Shown: positions 16,226 through 24,826, counted from the first letter of the stretch. The stretch: DNA of 64,000 nucleotides from Hymenobacter sp. 15J16-1T3B (GCF_020711235.1 NZ_JAJFAV010000018.1:59314-123313), one strand, 5' to 3'. A program made the numbers and translations. Notes: generated by a model from the sequence alone, not told the origin.

Positions 16226-16759
16226 CTAGCGGAAGCGCATTTGCTTATTGAGGTCGTAGTATTCCAGGAAGATGTCGTAGGCGCTGCCGCCCCGGTTGGC
16301 CCAGGCCTGGGTTTTCTCGTAAGCCGACCGCGCCAGCGAAGGTTTGCCTTGCCGGCTATCGGCCCCGATGGTGCCGCCTCCCGCCGGGCGGTCCACGCCG
16401 TCGCGCAGCAGCAGGTTTTTCTCGTCGTACACCATTTGGCGCAGGTTCTTGTTTTCTTCGCCGCGCGGCAGTCCCTGCATCAGCAGGCGTCGAATGGCAT
16501 AGTACAAGTCGTAAGACTCCTGCTGGTTATGCATGTCGCCGGCAAACTCAGCCCCGAAAAGCTGGTCTTCGGCTTCTTCCTCGGGAGTGAAAGCAAAAGC
16601 GCCTTGCCGCCCTTCAGCCTCCTGCTGCGCGTCGTCCGACAACTGTTTTAGCCGGGCCAGAAAATCCAGCTCCTGGGCGTCGCTTTCCTGTTTTTCCGAA
16701 TCGTGCGGACGGTTCTCGTCAAACTCGTCTTCGCTGGGAAGGTCGTAATGGTCTTGCAT
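16226..16759 (-). CDS. Acidic hypothetical protein in the type III R-M operon
   Basis: A 177-residue protein. Residues 1-75 are very acidic and low in complexity (DLPSEDEFDENRPHDSEKQE and similar). The C-terminal half is helical and aromatic (QESYDLYYAIRRLLMQG, then YDIFLEYYDLNKQM). No family is recognised. An acidic N-terminus can mimic DNA or bind a basic partner, but this is a guess. It starts 6 bases after the XRE-ImmA gene stops, so the two are tightly coupled; the encoded proteins may work together. Confidence 0.65.
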   Translation of the reverse strand: MQDHYDLPSEDEFDENRPHDSEKQESDAQELDFLARLKQLSDDAQQEAEGRQGAFAFTPEEEAEDQLFGAEFAGDMHNQQESYDLYYAIRRLLMQGLPRGEENKNLRQMVYDEKNLLLRDGVDRPAGGGTIGADSRQGKPSLARSAYEKTQAWANRGGSAYDIFLEYYDLNKQMRFR

Positions 16760-16765
16760 AAAAAG

Positions 16766-18022
16766 TTAGGCAATGGGTTGCGTGGTGGGGTGAGAAGTAG
16801 GCGCCAGAATGGTGCGTACCTCTTCGCTTTCGGCCGCGAGTGAGGTATCGGGCGTCAGCCAGGGGGCCCGGCTCAGGCCCGCGGCGCACACATCGGACTT
16901 GGGCATAAAGCGGCCGTAATACTGCCACCCGGTTTTGTCCTGTCGGTCGCTCAGCTCACGGGCGTAGCGGTGGTAGATGATAGATGGGTGCACGTTGTTC
17001 TGCGCCGCGTAGCGCTCCACAAACGACTCTACGTTGATGTAATTCTTGATGTATTCGTACTTCTCGCGGGGCAGCAGCAGTTCGTCGGCAAACTGGTTGG
17101 CCTGGTCTTCAATCAAAAACAGGTCTTCCACACCTTCGGTGAGGTGGTATTTGACAACCGCCAGCTTATCGAGGTGGAAAATGACGTGGCCCAACTCGTG
17201 CAGCAGCGTGTGCCAGAGCAGCGGATAGCTCTTGAAGTGGTCGGTAATAACGATACATGGCTTCTTGTTGACGATAAACGTCCCGCCCTGCACCGCCGTG
17301 CTGGGCAGCGCCTTCTGCATAATCACCGTAACACCGGCCTCGTACAGCGCCCGCATCACTGTAAGCATACCTGCCCGCTCCTGCCGGGTGTAGCGGCGAA
17401 TCTGGGTTACCAGCTTCTCTACTTGCCGCGGGTCGAACGGATTCGGATTTTCCACGCGCTGGAACTGCTGATAAGCCGACATTATCCAGAAGGCCTTCAT
17501 CTTGTCCTCCACGCGCGTATTGGACTTCTGAAAGAGTACGGCGGCCATTTCGGTGCCGTACTCATACAAGGAATTCAGCCCGAAGTAGTGCAGTATCCGG
17601 TCCCGGATGTGCCCATAGTCCATCGACTCGATAAAGCCGAGTTTGCGCAAGCGCGCAACATCGAAATTCCGCACGATGAAGGACGCTTCTTTCACGCGCT
17701 CCACCGTTTTGTAGTCTTCTGCCGGCATTACCGACGCCGCCACCAGCTTCATGACCTGCTCGATGCTCACGTCCAGGAAGTGCGCGAGCTTGAGGGCTGT
17801 CAGCACGTCCAGCTTTTGCAAAGCCCCCGTTACTAGCCGCTCATACGAGGTACGCGTCATGCTCAGAATTTCGCTGGCGGCTTTCGTCGACAAACCAAGT
17901 TCCTCGCGTCGCCGCTCAATTAAGCTCGCCAATGAAGGGGCATCGGACGACGCCAGCAACTTGAGCACCTCATCCATTAAATCGGATGGGAGGTCGGGGC
18001 TATTTGCAAAGTTGTCGCTCAT
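16766..18022 (-). CDS. XRE/ImmA-type regulator-peptidase heading the type III R-M operon
   Basis: A 418-residue fusion. Residues about 29-90 are an XRE-like helix-turn-helix (SLIERRREELGLSTKAASEI, then MTRTSYERLV). The C-terminal part has the ImmA/IrrE zinc site HELGH (H275-H279) and the downstream ligand helix EDQANQFADELLLPRE. Such proteins resemble single-chain versions of the repressor/peptidase pair at 10.3-11.3 kb. The start at 18022 is supported by a promoter whose -7 box lies at 18045-18052; an in-frame ATG at 18058 would sit upstream of that box. A palindrome in the promoter spacer suggests autoregulation. It probably controls the five-gene R-M operon. Confidence 0.85.
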   Translation of the reverse strand: MSDNFANSPDLPSDLMDEVLKLLASSDAPSLASLIERRREELGLSTKAASEILSMTRTSYERLVTGALQKLDVLTALKLAHFLDVSIEQVMKLVAASVMPAEDYKTVERVKEASFIVRNFDVARLRKLGFIESMDYGHIRDRILHYFGLNSLYEYGTEMAAVLFQKSNTRVEDKMKAFWIMSAYQQFQRVENPNPFDPRQVEKLVTQIRRYTRQERAGMLTVMRALYEAGVTVIMQKALPSTAVQGGTFIVNKKPCIVITDHFKSYPLLWHTLLHELGHVIFHLDKLAVVKYHLTEGVEDLFLIEDQANQFADELLLPREKYEYIKNYINVESFVERYAAQNNVHPSIIYHRYARELSDRQDKTGWQYYGRFMPKSDVCAAGLSRAPWLTPDTSLAAESEEVRTILAPTSHPTTQPIA

Positions 18023-18044
18023 GGGGAAATGCCAATTCTTTTGG

Positions 18045-18075
18045 CAAATGTAGTTCACTGCACAAAATTGTGCAA
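18045..18075 (-). promoter_or_regulatory. Promoter with embedded palindrome upstream of the XRE-ImmA gene
   Basis: Read on the minus strand: TTG (18073-18075), 20 bases, then TACATTTG (18045-18052), a full match to the Bacteroidota TAnnTTTG -7 box. Inside the spacer sits the perfect dyad TGCACAA-AA-TTGTGCA (18059-18074). A repressor bound there would block transcription of the R-M operon. Confidence 0.7.
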
Positions 18076-18249
18076 CTTGATTTTGGGCTATTTTTATCGG
18101 GTTTTCGTAATGCGGTGCTTATCTTATCATTAATGACCGCCTCTGCTTTGCCATCTAAGCCTTGGCTGCATACATGCTCCGCAAAACAGGTTTGCTAATG
18201 AATCTGTCAATGGGTAGAACCGAAAGCGGATGGAACGGTAGGGTTTGAA

Positions 18250-19263
18250 TTATAGCCCTAAATTCTGCGCTGCATTAAAGCTCACCACGTCATCCAGTCG
18301 GGAGTAGCGGTCAATCATGGCATCGGTCTTTTGCTTCGTCTGGTTCTTAATAAATCGGTTTGACTGTCCGCGCAGTACCGAGACCGTGATAAAGGAGACA
18401 CGCAACGAGTGGGCCGAGTAGTTCTTCTCAGGAATCTTGTGGCCTTCCTCGTCATGGTTCAGGTGTAACTGTACCAGCCCATTTACGCGCAGAGCGGACA
18501 AACGCTTTTGGGTGGGTAGCGCCTCGCCCTTCACCTTCCCACGCTTGAGCGATACGAATAATGGCCCAGTGCTGCGGCCCAACTGATGTACCCAGGCGCG
18601 CGTGCAGCGCACCGGGCAGAAGCTTGCCGTAGAAGCGTAGAAGACCGCTTTGTCTTCGGCTTCACCGGCTTGGTTGGTTTTGCTTTTGGGCAGGTGCACG
18701 ATTAGAGCCCGCTCGGTAAACTCCAAGTGCTCCACGTTCAGGGCCACGAGCTCGGAGCGGCGGAAGGCGCCGGCGAAGCCCAGCAGCAGCAGGGCTCGGT
18801 CGCGCAGCCCGGCCGTAGTCGTCACATCCAAGCGGCGGATGCTCTCCTTGAGCTCGTCGACGGTAAAGGCCGGCGCCTGCTTCTGACGCTTGCCCAGGGC
18901 GCGCGTGATGCCTTCGAGGACCAGCGCCAGTTCGTCCGAGTGTACCGGCGACGGGTAGCCGCGCAGCTGATGATGCTTGTGAATGGCTGCCAAGTGGCGC
19001 TTGATGGTCGAGAGCTTGCGCGGGATGTCGGCCAGGTCCGCGGCGTACCGGGCCACGGTGGCCACGTCGGCTGGCAGCGGGCACAAGCCGTTTGTCTCGC
19101 AGTACTCGCCGAAGCTTTTCAGGTCGGCCGAGTACGCGAGCACCGTGTTGTCGGCGCCCTCCAGGCCGAGCTTGAGGTAGCGGGCCACGTTGTCGGCCGC
19201 GGTGGCGAGTTGCGAGCCGAGGGCCTGTGGCTGGTCAGGGATTCGGGCGAGTTCGGTGCTCAT
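18250..19263 (-). CDS. Tyrosine recombinase / integrase
   Basis: A 337-residue site-specific recombinase. An N-terminal SAM-like DNA-binding domain (residues about 20-115) precedes the catalytic domain. Visible catalytic residues are R158 in GAFRRSELVAL, H285 and R288 in AHSLRVSF, and the nucleophile Y320 in MIDRYSRL. The region usually giving a second His (GHS) reads GQS. The size and short arm-binding region fit a Xer-like or plasmid-resolution type rather than a large ICE integrase, but the family alone does not settle this. The ATG is at 19261-19263, 15 bases from a 13-bp-arm inverted repeat. Confidence 0.9.
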   Translation of the reverse strand: MSTELARIPDQPQALGSQLATAADNVARYLKLGLEGADNTVLAYSADLKSFGEYCETNGLCPLPADVATVARYAADLADIPRKLSTIKRHLAAIHKHHQLRGYPSPVHSDELALVLEGITRALGKRQKQAPAFTVDELKESIRRLDVTTTAGLRDRALLLLGFAGAFRRSELVALNVEHLEFTERALIVHLPKSKTNQAGEAEDKAVFYASTASFCPVRCTRAWVHQLGRSTGPLFVSLKRGKVKGEALPTQKRLSALRVNGLVQLHLNHDEEGHKIPEKNYSAHSLRVSFITVSVLRGQSNRFIKNQTKQKTDAMIDRYSRLDDVVSFNAAQNLGL

Positions 19264-19278
19264 GCGGGTAAAGATAAG

Positions 19279-19311
19279 TTAGGTATCATAATTAACAGTT
19301 ATGATACCTAA
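19279..19311. repeat. Inverted repeat beside the tyrosine recombinase (dif-like site or operator)
   Basis: TTAGGTATCATAA (19279-19291) and TTATGATACCTAA (19299-19311) are perfect 13-bp arms around a 7-base centre. The layout (arms ending ATAA / TTAT, centre of 6-8 bases) is that of a tyrosine-recombinase core such as dif or plasmid resolution sites. It also sits just upstream of TATCTTTA, a possible -7 box for the recombinase gene, so an operator is the alternative reading. Confidence 0.6.
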
Positions 19312-19418
19312 AGTTTGGAAAAGAACAAGCAACACATGACCGGAGTCCGGTTTAGCTTCGCCAAACTTCGCGTTACATTTACCTACCGCCTTCTCGTTCA
19401 TCTCAGCTGCTGTATTCT

Positions 19419-20345
19419 ATGGCCAAAAACTACTCGCTGCTTTTTCTACTCCTTATTATATGTACCACAGCGCTGGCCCAGCGGCCCAAGCCAGCCGCTG
19501 CTACGTTGCCCCCGGCCGATACCGTTTACTTCGACCGCGACTGGGAGCGTACCGAAACACTGGAGGAAGTGGCCTACGCCCGCATTGCCCGCCACGACGC
19601 GGCCGGCAAAACCATCGGCACCGTGCGCGACTACTACTTTCCGTCGTGGAAAAAGCAGTGGGAGGGCAAACTGGCGTCGGAGAATCCGGATAAGCCCACG
19701 GGCCTGTGCTGCGGCTGGCACGAGAACGGCCAGGTCAGCTTTCGCGGCACCTATGTGAACGGCGCGCAGCAAGCCGACTTTCGGAGCTGGCACGACGATG
19801 GGCGCGAAATCAAGTGCGCTTCCGTCATGCAGGACGCGTTGCCGCTGAGCAACGCCACCATTCACTGCAGCAACTGCATGCACTCCAGCCGGAAGGTGTT
19901 CACCGTCGAGCTGCCCGTGGGCACGGTGGGTATTGTCTACAAGCTCGACGTGCGCGACGAAGGCCAACCGCCCATTTCCTGGTCAACGGCGCTGGCGGTG
20001 GCCGCCGTGGCCGGCAGTGGCGGCGCGGCCGCCCCGGCGCTGCTGAGCACCGCCGCCACGGCCCTCACCAAGCAGGGCAACAACGCTCCGCCCACAGTCA
20101 GCACCAAATGCCATTGGTACATCACCCCCGACGAAAATGCTGCCCAGCAGTTTCTGGCTACCAAAGGCACCATCAGCCGGGACAAGCTTTGCTTTCGGGC
20201 GGCGGAAAACACGCCCCAGGAAACACGGCCCATGGCGGTTCCGGCGGGTACCCGCCGGCTGTACGTGTGCGTCAATAACGACAACTACACCACCGATGCT
20301 ACGGCTACACTGAGCGTAAGCGCCCTGGTTCAGGATTGTAAATAA
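19419..20345 (+). CDS. Secreted hypothetical protein with YwqK/MORN-like repeat
   Basis: A 308-residue protein with a clear signal peptide (SLLFLLLIICTTALAQ, cut near residue 21). Residues about 95-130 contain GWHENGQVSFRGTYVNG and FRSWHDDGRE, two units like the YwqK/MORN-type repeats common in exported Bacteroidota proteins. Several cysteines follow (IHCSNCMH, TKCHWY, LCFRA, LYVCVN), likely paired outside the cytoplasm. A hydrophobic Ala/Gly-rich stretch lies near 185-215. Function is unknown. It stands alone between the recombinase and the copper genes. Confidence 0.75.
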   Translation: MAKNYSLLFLLLIICTTALAQRPKPAAATLPPADTVYFDRDWERTETLEEVAYARIARHDAAGKTIGTVRDYYFPSWKKQWEGKLASENPDKPTGLCCGWHENGQVSFRGTYVNGAQQADFRSWHDDGREIKCASVMQDALPLSNATIHCSNCMHSSRKVFTVELPVGTVGIVYKLDVRDEGQPPISWSTALAVAAVAGSGGAAAPALLSTAATALTKQGNNAPPTVSTKCHWYITPDENAAQQFLATKGTISRDKLCFRAAENTPQETRPMAVPAGTRRLYVCVNNDNYTTDATATLSVSALVQDCK

Positions 20346-20401
20346 GCATCAAGAAGCGGTTGAGGCGCCAAGTCAGAGCTCGCAAGGCCGCCACACCGTT
20401 A

Positions 20402-20851
20402 CTACTGCAGCCGATGCAGCATGCGTTTCATCTGGCCAATCTCGCGCTTCTGGGCGCTGATGATACTATCAGCCAGGGTACGCACTTCAGGGTCTTTGAT
20501 AGAGGCGCGCTCACTGACCATGATAGCAATGGAGTGGTGCGGAATCATGGACTGCATAAAGCGCGTGTCATTCACCAACGCCTGCGTGCGTAACATGGCC
20601 AATGCACCCGCAAACACAACCACGCAGCCTAAGGCGATTATGCGGTTTTTGGCTTTGTCCGGGTACATATGAGCCATAAAGCCCAGCATGAGCAGGCCCA
20701 TAGCGGCCACCATGAGCGTGGTCATATAGAAGCGGTTAATGCTGAAGTAGATGTGGTCCCACTCATAGGTGTTTAAGTAAGTGATGAGGTGCATCACAAC
20801 GAACGAGGCTGCGAGCATCAGGAAAAATTTGGAATAGCTTCCCTTGTTCAT
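20402..20851 (-). CDS. DUF305 membrane protein
   Basis: A 149-residue protein with three membrane helices (about 9-27, 42-60 and 70-92) followed by a DUF305 segment: FMQSMIPHHSIAIMVSERA and MLHRLQ at the end. The DUF305 core normally carries an M-x-x-HH motif, seen here as MIPHHS, thought to bind copper. It resembles the short membrane DUF305 proteins often found beside copper genes. It lies 78 bases downstream of the multicopper-oxidase gene on the same strand. It may be the last gene of that operon. Confidence 0.85.
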   Translation of the reverse strand: MNKGSYSKFFLMLAASFVVMHLITYLNTYEWDHIYFSINRFYMTTLMVAAMGLLMLGFMAHMYPDKAKNRIIALGCVVVFAGALAMLRTQALVNDTRFMQSMIPHHSIAIMVSERASIKDPEVRTLADSIISAQKREIGQMKRMLHRLQ

Positions 20852-20929
20852 GAGCGTAGAAAAGTGAGGTGAAACGGAAGGTGATTGTGCACCACCAAAC
20901 TGCCCGATACATCGAGCGCTAGTAGTGGG

Positions 20930-23431
20930 CTAGTAGTGGAACGTCAGCCCGGCGCCCCAGCCGTACTGGTTGTCGTAGTTGGTGCTCAAGGAGGCGTACT
21001 TGCTGACCATGTAGCGAAAGCCCAGGGTGAACTCGCGGTCGGTGTTGGCGCTGATGTCCATGAACACGTTATTGCTCAGCGGCAAATCGCGCCGCTCCAG
21101 GCGCAGGCGCACCTGGCCGGTCAGGTCCGTGCGCAGCTCGGCGCGCACGAGCATGGGCAGCAGGTAGTACACGCCGACTTCCGCCTGCCGGCGAAAGTTG
21201 CGGTTGTTTTCCGGGGTGCGGCGGTTGCCCCCCTCGGCATCTTCGGCTGAACGCAGGGTTTTGTTGTCGCGGAAGTCGTAGCCGACGAAGCCCGCGAGAA
21301 ACTGCCGCTTGTCGAGGTAGCGCAGCAGGTGGGTTTCGGTTTCGTAGTTGCCCTGGTAATTGACGCGGCCCTCGAATTCGAGCGCGTTACGGTTGTTGGA
21401 AAGGTTGCCCTCCAGGTACGCCCCCTGCGAATGCACCGATAAGTCAAACCACGGGTACACGGCGTTGTCCTCCCGCTTGAGCATGTTGTAGTTCTCGCGG
21501 GCAAACTCGTTCTGCGGGCTGGCCTCGTAGCTGATGATGCGGGCCATGCCGGCCATCATGTGGTAGAGGATGTGGCAGTGGAAAAACCAGTCCTGCTGCT
21601 CGTTGGCGTCAAATTCGATGGTCACCGTGCCCATGGCCGGCACGTCAAAGGTGTGCTTCATGGGCGAGTAGGCGCCCTGGGCGTTGACCAGGCGGAAAAA
21701 GTGCCCGTGCAGGTGCAGCGGGTGGCGCATCATGGTCAGGTTGGTGAAGGTCATGCGCACGTTTTCGCCCCGGCGGATGGGGATTTTGTCGGCTTCCGAC
21801 AAGGTTTTGTTGTCGAACGACCAGACGTAGCGCAGCATGTTGCCGGTGAGCGTGAGCTTGATGTCGCGCCACTGCCGGGTGGAGTCCAGCGTGGTCGGGT
21901 TCAGGGCCCGCAGCTGGTTGTAGTTAAAGTCGCCGCCCGCGCCGCCCATGTTCATGCCGCTCATTCCGCTCATGTCCATGCCTGCCATACTACCCATGTC
22001 CTGCATGGTGCCCATGCTCTTGCCGCTCTTTTCCTGCATGTTCATGGGCCGGTTTTGGGGAGAGGGGGCCGTGCTGGCGGGCATGGTTCCGTTTTTCATA
22101 TCCATCCCTTTCAGGGTAGGGTCCGCGGCCTGCGTGGATTGCCGGCCGGCCGGCATGTTCATGCCTTTCATCTCCCCACTGCCCCCTTTCATGTCCATCC
22201 CCTTCATCCCGCCGCCGTTGGGGTCCATCTGGCCGTTGCCGCCCATGTCCATTCCGGTCATGCTGCCCATGCTGCCCATTTCCCGCATCATCTGGAAGTA
22301 ATTGATGCGGGGTAGGTCGGGGGCTTTCAGCGGCTCGCCCGCGCCGAAGTAGCTAGAGGAGTAGCCCGTGATGTCGTTGGCCGTGGCCCGCAGCTCGGCC
22401 GCGCCCGCGGCCGGTACCTGCACCAGCAGGTCGTAGGTCTCGGCCGTGGCAATTTCCAGCTTCGACACCGGAAAGGGCTCTACGTTGATGCCGTCGGCGG
22501 CGATGACCTGCATGGGCCCGCCGGCGTACTGCAGGTAGAAGTAGGACGAGGCGCTGCCGTTGATGACGCGCAGGCGCACCACTTCCCCGGGCTTGGCGTC
22601 GGGGTAGTAGCTCTGCTCGCGGCCGTTGGTGAGAAACTTGTTGTAGTAGATGTCCGTCAGGTCCATGGCCGGCATGCGGCCCCACTCCTGCCGGACCTTG
22701 TCCTTGAAGTAGCCGGCGGCAATGGCCTCGCCGTAGCTCTGGGTGGCGCCCTTCTGCACGGCAAACCATTCGCCGGCCCGCTTGAGGTAGCGCAGCACTT
22801 CCTTGGGCGGGTGGTCGGTCCAGTCGGAGAGCACCAGCACGTACTCCTTCAGCTCGTACTTCACTTGCCTGGGCTGAATGACGATGGAGCCGTAGAGTCC
22901 GTTCTGCTCCTGTAGCATGGTGTGCGAGTGGTACCAGTAGGTACCGCTCTGAATCAGGGGAAACGTGAAGGTGTGGGTGCCGCCGGGCTCGATGGGGGCC
23001 GTGTTGAGGTAGGGCACCCCGTCCTGGTCGTTGGGCAGCAGCAGGCCGTGCCAGTGGATGCTGGTTTCGACGCTCATCTGGTTGTGCACCCGGATGACGG
23101 CCGTGTCGCCTTCCGTGAAGCGCAGCGTGGGGGCCGGAATCTGGCCGTTGATGGCAATGGCCAGCCGGGTGCGGCCCGTGAAGTTGACCTTGCGCTCGTC
23201 CACGTACAGGTCGTACTCGACGCGGTGGCCGGCGTGGGTGGTGCGGGGCGCCACCACGTGGCCGCGCAGCTCCGCGTCCGGGGGCGCCGAGGCCGTCGCG
23301 TTGGCGTCTTTTCCCTTGGGCATGGCCTGGTGCTGCGGCGTCTGGGCCGCCAGCGGCAGCGTGGCCAGCCACCAGAGGAACAGGGCGACGACTCGCCCCA
23401 CTACGCTAGTGCTTCTCATTCTTGTTCGCAT
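20930..23431 (-). CDS. Multicopper oxidase with Met-rich insert and C-terminal beta-barrel (PcoA-PcoB-like fusion)
   Basis: An 833-residue exported protein with a signal peptide ending near LPLAAQ. The type 2/3 and type 1 copper sites are visible: HWHGLLLP and YWYHSHT in domain 1, HPLHLHGHFF and FFHCHILYH in domain 3, as in CopA/PcoA oxidases that oxidise Cu(I) in the periplasm. A Met/Gly-rich insert (about residues 385-500, repeats of MGSM, GMDM, GMNM) should bind Cu(I). The last 190 residues alternate beta strands and end in LTFHY, typical of an outer-membrane barrel such as CopB/PcoB. Its start overlaps the preceding gene by 26 bases. An ATG at 23419 is an alternative start. Confidence 0.9.
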   Translation of the reverse strand: MRTRMRSTSVVGRVVALFLWWLATLPLAAQTPQHQAMPKGKDANATASAPPDAELRGHVVAPRTTHAGHRVEYDLYVDERKVNFTGRTRLAIAINGQIPAPTLRFTEGDTAVIRVHNQMSVETSIHWHGLLLPNDQDGVPYLNTAPIEPGGTHTFTFPLIQSGTYWYHSHTMLQEQNGLYGSIVIQPRQVKYELKEYVLVLSDWTDHPPKEVLRYLKRAGEWFAVQKGATQSYGEAIAAGYFKDKVRQEWGRMPAMDLTDIYYNKFLTNGREQSYYPDAKPGEVVRLRVINGSASSYFYLQYAGGPMQVIAADGINVEPFPVSKLEIATAETYDLLVQVPAAGAAELRATANDITGYSSSYFGAGEPLKAPDLPRINYFQMMREMGSMGSMTGMDMGGNGQMDPNGGGMKGMDMKGGSGEMKGMNMPAGRQSTQAADPTLKGMDMKNGTMPASTAPSPQNRPMNMQEKSGKSMGTMQDMGSMAGMDMSGMSGMNMGGAGGDFNYNQLRALNPTTLDSTRQWRDIKLTLTGNMLRYVWSFDNKTLSEADKIPIRRGENVRMTFTNLTMMRHPLHLHGHFFRLVNAQGAYSPMKHTFDVPAMGTVTIEFDANEQQDWFFHCHILYHMMAGMARIISYEASPQNEFARENYNMLKREDNAVYPWFDLSVHSQGAYLEGNLSNNRNALEFEGRVNYQGNYETETHLLRYLDKRQFLAGFVGYDFRDNKTLRSAEDAEGGNRRTPENNRNFRRQAEVGVYYLLPMLVRAELRTDLTGQVRLRLERRDLPLSNNVFMDISANTDREFTLGFRYMVSKYASLSTNYDNQYGWGAGLTFHY

Positions 23432-24557
23432 GCTGGGGGGTATTGCGGGCCGGGTTGTTGTCTTCAAAGCGGTACTTATCCAGCGGACTGGCGGGCATGT
23501 CCATGCCCGGCATCGTGCCGGTTGCGGGCATCGGCATTCCCTTCTCCATGCCGGGCATGTTGCGCATGTCGCCCATCGCAGGCGCGGCCGGCTTTGCGTG
23601 CGTGGCCGCCGGGGCCTGCATCCCGGGCATGTTGCCCATGCCGCTCATGTCGTCCATGCTGCCGGTGGTGGGGCTGGCCTTGGCTGGGCTTTTCCTCCCG
23701 GAGGATGGCCGCCGCATGCCGGGCATGTTGTCCATTCCCGGCATGGCGCCCATGGGTTGTTGGCCGGCTGCCCCGCCCATCTCCATGCCCGGGGCCATGC
23801 GTGACGGACCCTTGGCGGCGGGCATGTTCATGCCCGGCATGGCTGCTGGGCGGGTGGCAGCCCGCGGCATATCGCTGGGCTGGGTACCGGACATATCCAT
23901 GGTGCCCATTTCGTTGCCGGCCGAAGCCGGGGTGTTGCCGCGGTCGGGGGTGGCCTGGCCCCGCATGTCCATGCCGGGCATTTCGGGTGCGTTGGTTGCC
24001 GCGGACGGGCTGGTCTGGGCGGTGGCAGTTGGGGAAGCAGCATTGCCCGGGTGCTCATCCGCGCCCATCTCCATGCCGGGCATGGCGCTTCCCCCGCCGT
24101 GGCCATGACTGTTGTCGAGCAGCCGCCCCTGGGGCCCAACTCCTTCCACGTACACGAGCTGCGCGCCCCGGTGCCCGGCCACGGAGAGCACGCCCGCCGT
24201 GGCCACTGCCGCCACCAGCACCAGGATTTCGTAGGGCCGGCCCTGCACCTTGAAAAACACGCCGATGCCCGCCAGCAGCAGGGTGATACCCGAGAGCCAC
24301 AGGGTGTAGACCGCAAACTTCTCGTGGGCCTCGAACACGGCCGCCGCCCGGGGCGCCAGCCCCAGGGGCATGGCGTGGAACACCGTGCTGGCGGCCACGG
24401 CTCCGAGAAAGCCGCCGGCCAGTACCCCGATGGTAATCCACCTGACCGGGGGCCAGTCCCGGTACACGCGCAATGCCTGCAAGGCGGCGCCGAGCAGGAG
24501 CAGTACGATGGGCAAGTGCACCACCAGCGGGTGCAGGTTGGGGAAATCTGAAAACAT
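23406..24557 (-). CDS. DUF2231 membrane protein with MPGM-repeat copper-binding tail
   Basis: A 384-residue protein. The N-terminal 160 residues have four membrane helices and the DUF2231 signature LHPLVVHLPIVLLLLG (residues about 7-22). Residues about 185-384 are low in complexity with many Met-rich units (MPGMEM, MPGMDM, MPGMNM, MPGMDNMPGM). Met clusters bind Cu(I) in periplasmic copper proteins, so this tail may collect copper for the oxidase encoded next. The start at 24557 (MFSDFPNLHP) begins the family sequence; an upstream ATG at 24647 adds an unconserved leader. A copy of the copper motif lies 197 bases upstream. Confidence 0.85.
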   Translation of the reverse strand: MFSDFPNLHPLVVHLPIVLLLLGAALQALRVYRDWPPVRWITIGVLAGGFLGAVAASTVFHAMPLGLAPRAAAVFEAHEKFAVYTLWLSGITLLLAGIGVFFKVQGRPYEILVLVAAVATAGVLSVAGHRGAQLVYVEGVGPQGRLLDNSHGHGGGSAMPGMEMGADEHPGNAASPTATAQTSPSAATNAPEMPGMDMRGQATPDRGNTPASAGNEMGTMDMSGTQPSDMPRAATRPAAMPGMNMPAAKGPSRMAPGMEMGGAAGQQPMGAMPGMDNMPGMRRPSSGRKSPAKASPTTGSMDDMSGMGNMPGMQAPAATHAKPAAPAMGDMRNMPGMEKGMPMPATGTMPGMDMPASPLDKYRFEDNNPARNTPQHANKNEKH

Positions 24558-24739
24558 AGCGGCGGGTGCGAATCGGCGGGCGGAAGCGCCAACAGCGCCG
24601 AATTCCTTCTTCTGGAACGCGGCGGGCTGAGGGTTTCCCGATAGCAAGGGCCCTGCCCGCTTCGGTGCCGAGGCAGCGGAGCCGGCAGATTACGGGCCGT
24701 ACGGTGCTCTACGCGCGCCGGCTGCTGAAATGTTTGCTG

Positions 24740-24768
24740 CGATTACGCGCGGGGCCTACATAATTTCC
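24740..24768 (-). promoter_or_regulatory. Copper-regulon motif upstream of the oxidase operon
   Basis: On the minus strand, GGAAATTATGTAGG (24755-24768) is followed after 10 bases by AATCG (24740-24744). It matches five other copies in the copper region. It lies 197 bases before the chosen start of the DUF2231 gene. Confidence 0.6.
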
Positions 24769-24795
24769 ATGGTCCAGCGCGCCGGCAAGGGGCAC

Positions 24796-24826
24796 CAACA
24801 AAAACGCCCGGCGGGGCCGGGCGTTT
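24796..24826 (-). terminator. Terminator of copZ
   Basis: AAACGCCCGGC (24802-24812) and GCCGGGCGTTT (24816-24826) make an 11-bp stem with a GGG loop. On the minus strand it is followed by TTTTGTT. It stands 21 bases beyond the copZ stop. Confidence 0.85.

Noticed and set aside
11304..18022. BREX or DISARM system
   Set aside because: No PglZ, BrxC, BrxL or DrmA/B-like gene; the methylase and nuclease-helicase are a standard type III pair.
18250..19263. Right-hand end of an integrated element with att sites
   Set aside because: No tRNA gene and no second direct repeat that could be attL/attR is visible near the recombinase; plasmid resolution remains as likely.
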